DNA from: Anthopleura xanthogrammica
Taxonomy: Eukaryota; Cnidaria; Anthozoa; Actiniaria; Actiniidae
Direction: 5' to 3'
Assembly (NCBI GenBank): GCA_964019055.1
Contig: OZ025214.1
Coordinates: 4,206,858-4,270,857, forward strand
Length of the DNA: 64,000 bases
Part shown: piece by piece, positions 51,601 through 61,080 of the stretch
Layout: every line of letters begins with the position of its first letter
Numbering within the stretch: position 1 is the stretch's first letter
Made by a program: the position numbers and the translations under genes
Notes under the pieces: model-generated
Told to the model about the DNA's origin: nothing
What the model saw: only the letters and a program-made list of their open reading frames with translations
Database searches by the model: none

Positions 51601-53110
51601 TAAAGCAAAAAGCCAACACGATTTAGACTCTTCCGATCGTGACACAGGTAAGCAGCTTAAATCGTTTCTGAAGCACCGTCTTGGAGGTATTCCGAGACCC
51701 TACTCAGATCCTTGTCTTAACCAGCAAGACATCGAAAACAACTACCAGGCTCAGCGGAAGAGATCTGGGATTAGCAGTGCACCATTGAGCAGTGCGAGTA
51801 GCTCGTCTGGTGAAAGTGATTCGAGTGATGACGATGAACCAATCAGCAAATCAGAAGAGCTATTGGCCATGCGAATGGATCATAAAAGATTAGAGTTGGT
51901 GTTGCAGGAAAAATTAAAACCTGCGAGAAAGTTAGAGTGTAGGAGCGAAGAGACACTCTTGGTTACCAAGGAGACCGAAGGTGAAAAGGAAGGCCAGGTT
52001 ACAAAGGATTCGACGGTTGCCAAGGATACTGCAAATGAAGGCGAGGGACTGGTCACTGAAGAGCTGGCGGTCGCCAAGGAGACCGAGGGGGAAAATGAAG
52101 GTCTGGTTACTAGAGAAACGACGGTTGTCGAGGATACTGAGAGTAAAGAGGAAGGTCTAGTTACTACAGAGTCGACGGTTGCCAAGGATACAGAAGCAAG
52201 AGAGGATTTGGGTGGAGAAAACGATAATGGGGTTCACGAATCTACCAATGAAGTGACAAGTGAACATGTGACTGAGATAGAAGGTCTTGCTACACCCGAT
52301 ACTAAGATACAGGGCGCTATTTGTAATGATATGCTCAGCGATAAAGAGATTCCATGTTCAAAGACTCAAGTAAGTGTTGAGGAGTCAAAGACTAAGAATG
52401 AACTCGAAAATCAGAAAGGAGAAATCTCCGAACCAATCGGGGTAAATGGAGAAATTAGTGAAAAAATTCAAACTCCAAATAATGAAAACGAAACATGCGA
52501 AAAGGAAGTCGATATTCCCACAGAAGAAAACAATATTGACTTAGAAAATATTTCCGAAATAAAAGAGTCATATTATGAAAGTAAAAAGAAGCTAAAGAAT
52601 GAGGACATTTTGGGGTTTTCAGTGGAAGAAGAAGACATGATAAACTCGAATGCCCAAGAAGAATCAGTTGTCAGTCCCAGTCCCACGGTAAAGCTCGGCC
52701 TGGGCGGTAGCATCCGGTCAATGGCCGTGAGTTTCAGGAGCAAATCATCCGGCACCTCCAGCCAAGAAGATACCGAGACAACCCCAACTGATTCTAATGG
52801 AGAAACATTACCAGGAGAGGGAGAACCCTCCCAACAAGGATTTACTAGATTTCGTTTCTCAGGTCGTTCAGTTGGTGCTCGTCCTACTAGTAATACAAGT
52901 TCCAATAAGACAAATATATTTGCTTCTGCGCAAGCGCGAGGCCGGACCTTGCTACCTGACTTGCGCAATAAGCTCTCGTCGATTTCATTTCCTCGTGCCA
53001 AGTCCCCTCGTTTGACGCACAAACAGCATACAGTAGACTCCGATTCTGTTCATCAGCATAAGCGACACAAACATAAGCATAAGTGTCTTACTAAGATCAT
53101 AGAACTCTAA
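36603..53110 (+). CDS. INPP5F: INPP5F/Sac2-type phosphoinositide phosphatase
   Basis: Sac-family phosphatase; its vertebrate orthologue (Sac2) removes the 4-phosphate from PI4P on endocytic membranes. Exons: 36603-36699, 36835-36915, 40273-40409, 40851-40988, 41206-41265, 41609-41731, 42173-42229, 42569-42746, 43168-43235, 43625-43736, 44308-44375, 44787-44825, 45229-45314, 45420-45497, 45885-46005, 46666-46794, 47405-47475, 47565-47611, 48179-48374, 49072-49143, 49313-49386, 49760-49882, 50560-50647, 51523-53110. All phases agree, giving 1276 aa (human about 1130). The N-terminus [12 protein letters not shown] matches the family start. The SAC domain includes [12 protein letters not shown], [18 protein letters not shown] and the active site CMDCLDR (Cys459, Arg465). 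The hSac2 homology domain follows (about 563-718), then a long low-complexity tail ending TKIIEL, like the RIIQI end of vertebrate proteins. One intron (47476-47564) uses a GC donor. Confidence 0.95.
36916..40272 (+). other. Large INPP5F intron with SINE relics
   Basis: 3.36 kb, mostly AT-rich. SINE-derived sequence in reverse orientation lies at about 38370-38590 (AGAAAAACCCTTGAATTAAGGGAGAGACC) and about 40040-40180. An inverted pair TGATCGAGACAACAGT / ACTGTTGTCTCGATCA lies at 38707 and 38816. No gene supported. Confidence 0.5.
41010..41150. mobile_element. MITE family A, copy 5 (INPP5F intron)
   Basis: TATAGACCCTTTTCACATGA at the left, AAAGGGGTCTATAGA at the right, with the GAGGGCAAAACAAAAGAATTT and ATTGTTTTGCCCTTCAAATT interior arms. 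Confidence 0.75.
41290..41460. mobile_element. MITE family B, copy 2 (INPP5F intron)
   Basis: Ends TATAGAGGCTTTACATCACC and GGTGCAAAACCTCTATTGT with mirrored GATGGCAGCCATGACAGGAGG and CCTCCTGTCATGGCTGCCATC arms. Confidence 0.75.
43415..43590 (+). mobile_element. SINE copy in INPP5F intron
   Basis: B-box-like TTGGGTTTGATTCCTGG (43464-43480), body word GGGTTTTTCTCCAGG, and the tail GACTTAGACCAGCCAAGAGG, in the same order as at 1640-2055. Confidence 0.6.
43905..44072 (+). repeat. (CCAT)n microsatellite
   Basis: About 165 bp of nearly perfect CCAT repeats in an INPP5F intron, followed by ATTC/CCTT-rich DNA to about 44200. Confidence 0.97.
45605..45855 (+). repeat. Direct repeats with TTGTTGCACAACCAGTTGAAC
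   Basis: GCAACATTCATTCTGCAA followed by ATTGTTGCACAACCAGTTGA occurs at about 45620-45660 and again at about 45772-45825 with TTTTGTTGCC after each, just upstream of the Sac catalytic exon. Confidence 0.65.
45885..46005 (+). other. Sac catalytic exon (CX5R)
   Basis: This 121-nt exon encodes the phosphatase P-loop [17 protein letters not shown]. Cys459 is the predicted nucleophile and Arg465 the phosphate-binding arginine. The numbering is one off from the Cys458 known as the catalytic residue of human Sac2. All elements needed for activity are present. Confidence 0.93.
46075..46620 (-). mobile_element. SINE in reverse orientation with tail expanded to about eight copies
   Basis: A 56-bp unit (CTGATCAAAGTCAGGGCATGG, CTAACTCACAGATTGAACC, TGAAACAACCTCTGGG) is repeated about eight times with few changes from 46080 to 46520, followed by the SINE body in reverse (GAGAGCCCAGAGAAAAACCC). 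The unit is the reverse complement of the tail unit at 1826-2055. Confidence 0.8.
47476..47564 (+). other. GC-AG intron in INPP5F
   Basis: The donor reads AACAG/GCAAGA instead of GT. Keeping the frame (AAC AG + A TAC TAC, giving N-R-Y-Y as in vertebrate NRYYLNRFK) requires splicing here. The strong exon-side CAG and following AAG are typical of GC donors. Confidence 0.8.
47630..47880 (+). repeat. Pyrimidine-rich (TTCC)n region
   Basis: CTTCC/TTCC-rich low-complexity DNA in an INPP5F intron, with (TTCC) repeats at 47815-47842. Open frames across it are low-complexity and not credible genes. Confidence 0.9.
47983..48121. mobile_element. MITE-like element with GGCATAGTGAGG ends
   Basis: CAGTGGCATAGTGAGGGCGG at the left and CCTCACTATGCCCCTGG at the right, about 139 bp; related to the element at 6795-6912. 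Confidence 0.5.
48179..49882 (+). other. hSac2 homology domain exons (48179-48374, 49072-49143, 49313-49386, 49760-49882)
   Basis: The exons read [44 protein letters not shown] and [14 protein letters not shown]. This matches the Sac2-specific homology domain ([39 protein letters not shown] in vertebrates), a dimerisation and targeting module that marks INPP5F and separates it from other Sac phosphatases. Confidence 0.9.
48740..49007. repeat. Inverted repeat with ~57-bp arms
   Basis: The left arm (48740-48797) contains CATCAAGCATTCCGCGCTAC and GCGCATGCTCAGGGGATTAA; the right arm (48950-49007) is its reverse complement with few changes. The arms flank about 150 bp of AT-rich DNA. Lies in the INPP5F intron before exon 49072. 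Confidence 0.85.
49955..50350 (+). repeat. GATGGT/GGTTGTGAT repeat
   Basis: Low-complexity GATGATGGT and GGTTGTGATGGT arrays in the INPP5F intron. Open frames in both strands are repeat artefacts. Confidence 0.92.
50828..51490 (+). repeat. ATGATGATACATGATG compound microsatellite
   Basis: About 660 bp of ATGATGATACAT/ATAATGATGATACAT units fill the intron before the last INPP5F exon, ending 33 bp before its acceptor. A longer unit of about 130-160 bp (with ACATGATACATAATAATGATAC) is itself duplicated (near 51178 and 51349). Confidence 0.95.
51523..53110 (+). other. Long terminal exon encoding acidic repeat tail of INPP5F
   Basis: A 1588-nt exon encodes the last 529 residues, mostly Ser/Thr/Glu-rich and probably disordered. 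Between 51958 and 52200 a degenerate unit of about 20-22 residues (LVTxExTVAKDTExExEG type) is repeated about four times. The end is basic and His-rich ([11 protein letters not shown]) before LTKIIEL and TAA at 53108-53110. This tail makes the protein longer than its vertebrate orthologue. Confidence 0.88.
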
Positions 53111-54777
53111 TGAAAGTATGGTGTGTCTGGCTGTCCATTCGTAAGCTGTATATGTTGTATGATATGTTGAAAAAATGGAAAAATCGAAGCAGTGATATGC
53201 ATCGTGCGCGACTAACGACAAGTCTCTAAGAAGAGACCTTGCAGTGTCCTATATCGTACGCGACAAATCGTTAAGAGGCGTTGTCGCAACTACTTGTCGC
53301 ATGTCTTTGAATAACTGTAAAGAGAAGGACTGAAAATATTCGACAAATCGATGCATGACGATCTCTCATGCGATACCGTCCAGGAATCGTGCGGTAGCTC
53401 ACTCCGTGGTGCTCAAACAACAATCATGCCTGCAATATGAAAATTTATTTTGCAGTCTAACAGCTTGGCATGAGGTTCTTCGCGTAATTACGTAGCATTT
53501 CCTTTTATCAAACGGTGCTGTTGGTCTCCTAGATCGTTAACTATCACGAAAATACCCCTAAAATATCCTGAAGCCATTAATTCTTCTTAACTCCAGTTGC
53601 ATGTGTCAAAAATAGAATCCAAAAATTCTCGTACGTGCTGTTCGGTTTCTTTCAGACCATTATAGACAGCTTATCCACCAGATATTATTTCCTAATGAAC
53701 GTTTAGTTTTAAATAGAAATAATGCTCTTTTGGCAAGGTATTGCAGTGAGTCACGTCAAAGGTAGTTAAATAGTATACGTTCGTGCGTTTTACCTCAAGC
53801 CGAACGGACACGAAAAATCGCTATCAATTAATGATCTGTAGCTAAGTTAATGACTTTAAGACGTTTGATTTCCTATTGACTCCAGCAGATTATTAGAGAC
53901 TCGATCACGTCCTTAAATATCGCTATCTTTGATGTTTTGCTCTTTTAATTACGATGAGACATTTTAGAAGATCTTAGCTATCGCAGCTGATAGCACTTAG
54001 AATTCGGACGACGTTTCTTTAAACAGAACGAGACAGACGCACAATTTATTTAAAAGCTTAACAGGAATTGCCGAAATTTATTGCCTCTTAAAGTCCTGTT
54101 TTCATAATCTCATTAACGCACCTTTCAATGGCGAAAACAAATTACACAAGATTTTAGTTCGTGCGCGAGATTTACTCATTCAAACGTCCCCCATAAAACA
54201 TCTGATTCTCATATTTTGTGTTAAATATTACAATACTTTACAACATTATTCAAGCAAAAATTGAAGTTGCATGCATGAAACATTAGACTTATTATTCCTG
54301 GTAAAATAATTTTTTGGTAACGTTTTACTTTCTCTAGTGTATTTAATCGACATTTTTACTAATAATTATTAGGGTTATATTTTATCTGATACATAGTTTT
54401 TGCGACAATGTTGATGGGTCTGGCACCCTTAACTTTCGCATAATACTAAACAGAAAAGGAACATTAGTACTGACAAAGAGGCTCTACGCTCTCCAATGAA
54501 TATATAATTAGACAAGGCAAAATATTTTGGTAGTAGCACCCAAATACTTGTCATGTAGTTAGAGCTTAAATTTTAGTTATACTGATAAATAGACCTCCTT
54601 AGCTTCGTATGCAAATTGCCCATTTTAGACCACATGACATTCTCTTGAGAAATGTTCTTTTATTAAAATATTTATACATGAAAGAATCAACTCCCAAGAG
54701 TGGCATCGCATGGTCTGAAATAGGCACAACAAACAACGAAGGTAAAGAGGTATATTCAAACTTAAATGCGTGCTAGC

Positions 54778-54912
54778 CTCTTCCCAGGCTCTCTTTGCTG
54801 TTCGGCATGAAGTCATGAATGTGCTTCTTAGACGAGTGTTTGCTCTGAAGTGTCCGCCATTTTGGATTTGGGAGCGCTGGCAATGAGTAGCCTGGGGACG
54901 AGGCCTAAATGC
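54778..54912. mobile_element. MITE-like element with AGCCTGGGGACGAGGC ends
   Basis: GCGTGCTAGCCTCTTCCCAGGCT at the left and AGCCTGGGGACGAGGCC at the right are imperfect inverted repeats 135 bp apart. Confidence 0.5.
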
Positions 54913-55140
54913 GTGAAAGTTAATTCTATCACCTTGTCTTAGACTCCTATCCATTGGTGGGGATTTTGGGTTTGTTATCGCGAGGTAGAATTTCAGTTAT
55001 ATATTGGCAAAGACTCTCAGTTTTATAGATATATTTTTGTTGGTTGAAGCTTAGTTTTATTTATATTTACTTTTTATCGAAATATTAAAGTTACAAAAAA
55101 CCACAGGGAGCCCAATTTGAAACCTTTTTATAAACAGAGA

Positions 55141-55249
55141 CACTCTCAACCCATGAGCCTTGTCATTCTTACCGTGCATGCTCGACGAAATACCAGGGAT
55201 TTCTTCGAGCATGCGCAATAAGAATGACAAGGTTCTTGCATCGAGAGTG
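55141..55249. repeat. 109-bp foldback
   Basis: CACTCTCAACCCATGAGCCT and CTTGTCATTCTTACCGTGCATG on the left are mirrored by CATGCGCAATAAGAATGACAAG and TTGCATCGAGAGTG on the right, with a loop around TACCAGGGA. Confidence 0.8.
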
Positions 55250-58200
55250 AAACAGAGAGAGGATTAAGATAAGTAGGAAGGGTAGCTAGTTTCTTAGATG
55301 TAATATCGCAGCTTACTGCTAAGCGCTAATATTCTTATTTTAGAGTGCTATTATTTTAATGTAATACAGTTTACAAACTGGGTGCCCTGTGCTGGCTTTG
55401 TTAATTTTTAACATGAAAACTGGTGAATTCGAAAATGGGATACCTGTGGCAAAAATGCTCTCCTTGGTTTTCTTTATTCCTCCCACACGTCCCTCCTCCC
55501 TTGCGCTGTTCTAGTTCTTTGGACAACAGTGGGATCGCCGCTTAAAACACTGTTTTTGCTCACTGCTCCACAATCTCAAGCACCAGCCACCTCGTTTCTT
55601 CCCTTTTACCACAGGATACCCATAATAATATCTTAGGAGTAACTTAAAGGGAACACAGCTTCATTCCAATGCAGCTAGAATAATGCATCTGTCAATAAGA
55701 ATGGATTTCTTATGAATTTTCAAGTTATTTCAGAATTAGTCAATCGGAACCCAAGCAACCCTGGACGGCAGCTAGAAAGACGGCTACCGGAAGTAAATTC
55801 GCGCTTAGGATTAGCATATGATTTTGCCAACCACCACACGTCACCTTTGGTCGCGGCGGGGAAACAGGATGGTTTGGCGGTCTGTTCGGATTCCTGTCAA
55901 ATTTTTGCAATTTTAAAACTTCTTGGTTCTTTTAATCATGATTTTGATATCGGGAACGAATTCAGAAGCTATCATACTTCTAGAAACGACCAAAAAAAAT
56001 TCATGTCATGTGCACTTTAACTTTTAAACTACGCGCTTGAACACGACGTTCTGGACCAAATTCCGGTCAGTTATACTAAGGCAGCCGTCGTCCAAGCTGC
56101 TGTCCAGGGCTGCTTACGAAAGCCACTCTAATATTCAATTATTAAAAAAATATGAAATTATTCAATAACTCGGTGGTAGAGCTGTTTGTATCATACAGAA
56201 TCATTGTCAAATATTTTTAATTTATATTGATTTAAAAGAATTTTGTTTAATTAGATAATAATAAAACACTAAAATTCCATAAGTAGGTGTAGTAAATATT
56301 GTATTTTTAACAAGATATTTTTCAAATTTCAGTTTCAAAAATTGGCCTAAAAATAACACAGGAAACCTATCCCATAACATTAAAGCTTAAAGGGGTTCAG
56401 ACCCTCTAACTTATCTTTCACCTGCCTCACAAAGTGCTCAAGCAGAAAAGTTCTTATGAGCGGGGAAAGTATCCTTATATGGCTTTCGTCCCTGGGCCAA
56501 TCAAAATACAAGAAAAGACAGGCCGTCCGCTGAATCAAATGTGGAAGCCAATTGAGTGTCACCACGAAATCCGCCCCTCAAAAACAGGTAGCCTTAGGAG
56601 TCGTTATCCTTCTGTTCTTTACGCCCAAATGATTTTCGTTCGTCCTTTTCTCAAAATTAAGGAAGTCGTAAAAAATCTATTAGGCAAAATACATCAGTAA
56701 CTAAATTTGTTTGAGTTTAATCTCATATTATTGCTTGAAAAGCTGTCTCTGATTTCTAAAGTCAACAAACAAGGCTGGCATACGCGAATCTTTAAGATAA
56801 AATCTTCATCACCATGGTAACAGATCCAGTTTGACGGGATGTTATTAGGGAGTTTGATGAATTGCCTTTCAACGCTATTTGTCCTAACAACTGAAATGTT
56901 TTGCCCTTTTTTACGGCCGAAAGTGTTTTGATTTTATGTAGAACTCGTAAAAGTGTGTTGTCTTAATTCATCGCTAAAATCGGTAAACAATTGCTTAAGA
57001 AAAGCACTTACAGAAGTTGAGTGATATTTGAAACACTGCACTGAGAACAGTAAACAACATTTTCTCTTAGACATGAAACTCAAATAACGTCACAAATATG
57101 TCAGACTGAGGGAGACTTGTTTGATAGCTATTAATAAATCCACCGACCAAGTTATTGAATTTCCTCCGTGTTACTTACTTGTTGGTATTGGAATTTTTAT
57201 TCTGCGTGTAGTTCAGTTATTTAGTGCGCGGTCTTCGAAACTAGAAGTCCACTGTTCGATACTGTTTCCACTTCTCTCTGTTTTGTAACAAGGAGCGCTG
57301 ATAGTTTAAGGGGAGGGGAGTAAAGGACGCACCTTCGAATGCTTTATACATGAGTTGATGGAACAGGAGAATTGGGCGACCACTCCCCGCGAAGTAAAAT
57401 AGGTTGCCTTTGCTTAAATTCCACAATCAAGTTACGGCTGGAATTATTCGAGGTTTTGATTCCCATACTGACTTTGGTATCCATTCTCATGATTTGCTAT
57501 TTCGGGCTAAGAGGTCACGTGACCCCACCTCCCATAATCCGAGCAGTTGTGTCAAAACATCAGAAAAGGAAAAAACAAGGCAAAGAACTGAAGCCATCGT
57601 CTAAGGACCGCCGCTTTAAAAATTATCTTGAATGCGAGACTTTAACAGAGAAATACAAAAGAAATGCCACAAATTCCACCAAGAAAAAGTGTTCTTTCTT
57701 TTCCTCCCTATGAGCTTCGCATTCAAGATAATTCTTAAAGGGGTCTAAAGATATGTTTGTTTAGCAAGGTTTGAGCTTCTAAAATATTACCAATATAATT
57801 TACCGCGACAAGTCGACCTGAAAACTCCTTATCCAGTATTCCGTCCTTACAAAACAAGCTTTTTTAAAATAGCTGTAAACAGCCCTCATTTACCCTGACA
57901 ACTTGCCTTAATATTCTTATCGTGACAAATCCATTTCATTTTGCCCTAAGTTTCGGATGATGGTACTAAGTACCTCTCAACTAGCCCACGTAACCAAGGC
58001 ATTATTCCTCTGCCAGTGACAGCGATGCTCAGCGTCTAGTGATTTAAATCAACATTTCATATCTTGTGTTTGGTTTTTCATTCGTAAGTGTCAGGTTGGG
58101 GTGTCTATAGATCACGTTTTCAAATCTGGGGTCTTATTTTTGTGTGAGGTCGTTTGTTTCTTAGGATAAAACATTTTTTTTCTGCCTCAGCTGTGTCAAT

Positions 58201-60699
58201 TAGATCAAATTTAAGTCGTTTGTTTGAGGAGTTGTAGGCTAGGCTTGTTTTATTAAATTATATTATTTTACTTGGGTATTCTTTTTCTTTCCATTCCCTT
58301 CTCTTCCCTGTCCTCTTCCTACCTTGCCCTTCCTTCCGCTACCTGCCCTACCCTTCCTTATACACTCTTCTTTCCTATACTGCCTTGACCTTCCCTGCAC
58401 TGACCTCCCATTCCTTTCCCTTCCATTCCTTTCTCTATCCTTCCATTCTTTTTCCTAGATTGGCTTACTTTCCCTCCCTTCTCTCCCCTTCCCTCCCTTT
58501 CCCTCCCTCCCTTCCTTCCTTCCTTCCCCCTCTCTTCCTTTCTCCTCCCTTCCCGACTCTGCGCAGAACTCCCACCCCTTCCCACTATCTTTGGTTCATA
58601 TCCACGTTCATCTCACACAAATAAGGATTAGCCTTCATTACCTTTTATCCTCTTAACTTCATAGCTTGGCTTAAAATGCTACTTGAACCACAGTTGACAT
58701 TGAAGTAGCATCATTTTGAGTTTCTCAACCAATGACATTAAGGTAAAACTGGCTTCAGTTATTACGAAATGATGATGCAAGTCGATGTTGTCATACCTTC
58801 ATTTCTACTCTAACGTTAACATATTTTTCTCCATCTCCTGTATTAATTTTTTTTTTTAATTTTTTTATTAAATACAATAAACCAGAAAACACAAGAAGAC
58901 AGAGAAAACAAGGAAATATATTTTTTCTTATCTCAATTAGCCTCTTCTGTTAGAACTAACCTCTTTAACCTCGTTCTCAGGTTTATCAATTTTGTTACCA
59001 CTTTTTCTCCAGAGATAAGAATAATAATAACTCACTTATAAAAATATAATCTGTTTATCAACGATTTTACGATTATTTGTTTCTATTAAGATCCTGTTCC
59101 TTGTTTTTATTGTGTATTTTTAAAAGAACAAGAGACAAAATATACTTATTAACAAAAGTATTTTACTCTATATTACCAGCAAAAATTGTCCTCCACTAAA
59201 TTATCAACTTACGAAATTTTTTACAACTTCGGAAATACCAGTTCTAATTACTAATGGATTAGCAATTATCTCTTATCTTGGCCTCATTTTTTTAAGCGAT
59301 TAACTTGATCTGTTGATTCCAAATAGATAAAGACGAATAGTCTTTGACAATTCCCTCGAATCTCCGGAAAGACTCAATGGTGGAGATACTCGCATGGCAT
59401 ATGGCTCAAATACAGAGTAGAGGATTACATAACATTTTTGCTTATATACTCAGATATTCATCGAGAAATCCTTTGATAATTTTTGTACTTGTGAAGTAGT
59501 GATTTCTTACTTGATACGGATCTATTTCCATTTGTTTTTCTTTTTGTAATTTTCTCCTCTTATTTCTTTCCCAAAATTAGTCTTCTCGTTGTTTTTTTCA
59601 CTTCAGTTCTCTCTCATTCACTTCTCAGTTTTTCCCTAGTTTCTGTCGCTGCTTTCTTCTTTATTTCTTCTTTATTTATTCTTTTATCCTTTATTTTTTC
59701 CCATTTCTCTCTCATTTTTTTTTTAGTATCTTACTATTCAAATATCTCTACTTTTCTCGTTTTCATTTTCATTTAATTATTTCACTTTTTATTTTCTGAT
59801 TTTTTCTTATTTTATTTTGATCTCACTCTTTCTCTCATTCACTTCTCACTTTTATTTAATTCGCACTTTTTTCATTTCCTTTTCCTTTCAATTTGTTTAT
59901 TTTTTACATTTCACTGCAATATCATCAAAGGATGTACAAGAAAATCTATTTTACTCCTGTAATCAAAGTTCCAAAGCAAATCAATTTACAACCTGCAGGA
60001 AGTCGAGAAATACATCCTTCGGATGTTTTGTCTTTAACCTTAAAATGTAACAATTATCGAAAGCGTTGTGGGAGGTGAACAAAACAAAGCCGAAAAAAGG
60101 CCACTTTTCCGGTTTCAACATTATAAACGTTTGAAATTGTATTGAATGGTTAAAAGGCATAAGAACGTTAAAAAGTGTTAAGAGCGGCGCCTAAATCGCG
60201 TAATGTCTATTGTCGAAGACAAGAAAAAGTAAATGTTTCACCGTTGGCGATTGTTACTTAGAAAAATGAGACAAAAAGTTGCACTGCCCAGGGCTAAATA
60301 AATTAAGGGCGAGAGATTATGGGGGGAGGGGTGGTGGGATCCGCGGGGTTGCCGAATCAATGCCAAAGGCCCATTCATGTACAAGATTTTAGAACGGATC
60401 TTAAAACGGAAAACTCTTGCTATATCGTATTACCTGAGTTTCTCGGTCGCTTTTGAAAGCGCAAAGGTAGGTTCTTGTTCTTGTTCGCGTTAACTTCTTT
60501 GGGATAAAACTATTCTTGGATATATCACTTTGATGTTTCAGAATGATTTATGTTGAGCATTAACGACGGAGAAATCAAGAAATTTATCGGTCATGTTAAA
60601 TGTATAGTCAGATATCAAAGGCGATGAACAAAGCTTGTTTGACTCGGTCGATTCGACCACTATTCCCTCTCTCCAGCAGTGCTAAGGGCGTTTATAATT

Positions 60700-61080
60700 A
60701 AGGGTTACAGATCAGAGAGGTCAAAACAAATGAGTAAAATCTGTAGTGATCGAACTACTGACCTTTCAGCCGTCCACGGTTGCTTTGCTCGGTATAAACA
60801 GGTTGCTTGATACTCCTAATATCAAGAGTTACAAATCAGAGTCTAGTTATAGACGGAGAGTCGCAAGTGATCAAACTATTGACCTCTTAGCCACTTTTAC
60901 TTTGTTTGGTATAAACAGGTCGTTGGGTGCTTAAAGAACTAAGGCTCTCTATTAACTTTCAAATAAGAGTCTAGTTTTAGAGGTCGAAACAAGTGTGTAA
61001 AGTCATTGGTGGTCAGACTACTGACCTCTCAGTCGACCGCATTTACTTTGTTCGGTGTGAGCAGGTCGCTACAAGATCTT
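60700..61080 (+). repeat. Degenerate tandem repeat, unit about 130-150 bp
   Basis: Three copies carry the words AGAGGTCAAAACAA(G)TG, CAAACTA(C)TGACCTCT, TTTACTTTGTT(C)GGTATAAACAGGTCG in the same order. Confidence 0.7.

Noticed and set aside
50880..51645. Open frames up to 249 codons on the minus strand (YHHHHVSSS repeats)
   Set aside because: Products of the ATGATGATACAT microsatellite; no other coding signal.
51880..52185. Minus-strand open frame opposite the INPP5F tail repeats
   Set aside because: It is a shadow of the repetitive sense coding sequence.
55712..56020. 102-codon open frame beginning MNFQVISELVNRNP
   Set aside because: No similarity to a known family, no convincing splice sites linking it to other exons, and isolated in AT-rich DNA.
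57372..57713. Open frame with a hydrophobic stretch (FEVLIPILTLVSILMICYF) and a Lys-rich tail
   Set aside because: No ATG at the start of the open part, no recognised domain, and its 3' half contains an inverted pair (TTATCTTGAATGCGA / GCATTCAAGATAA), which points to a repeat rather than a gene.
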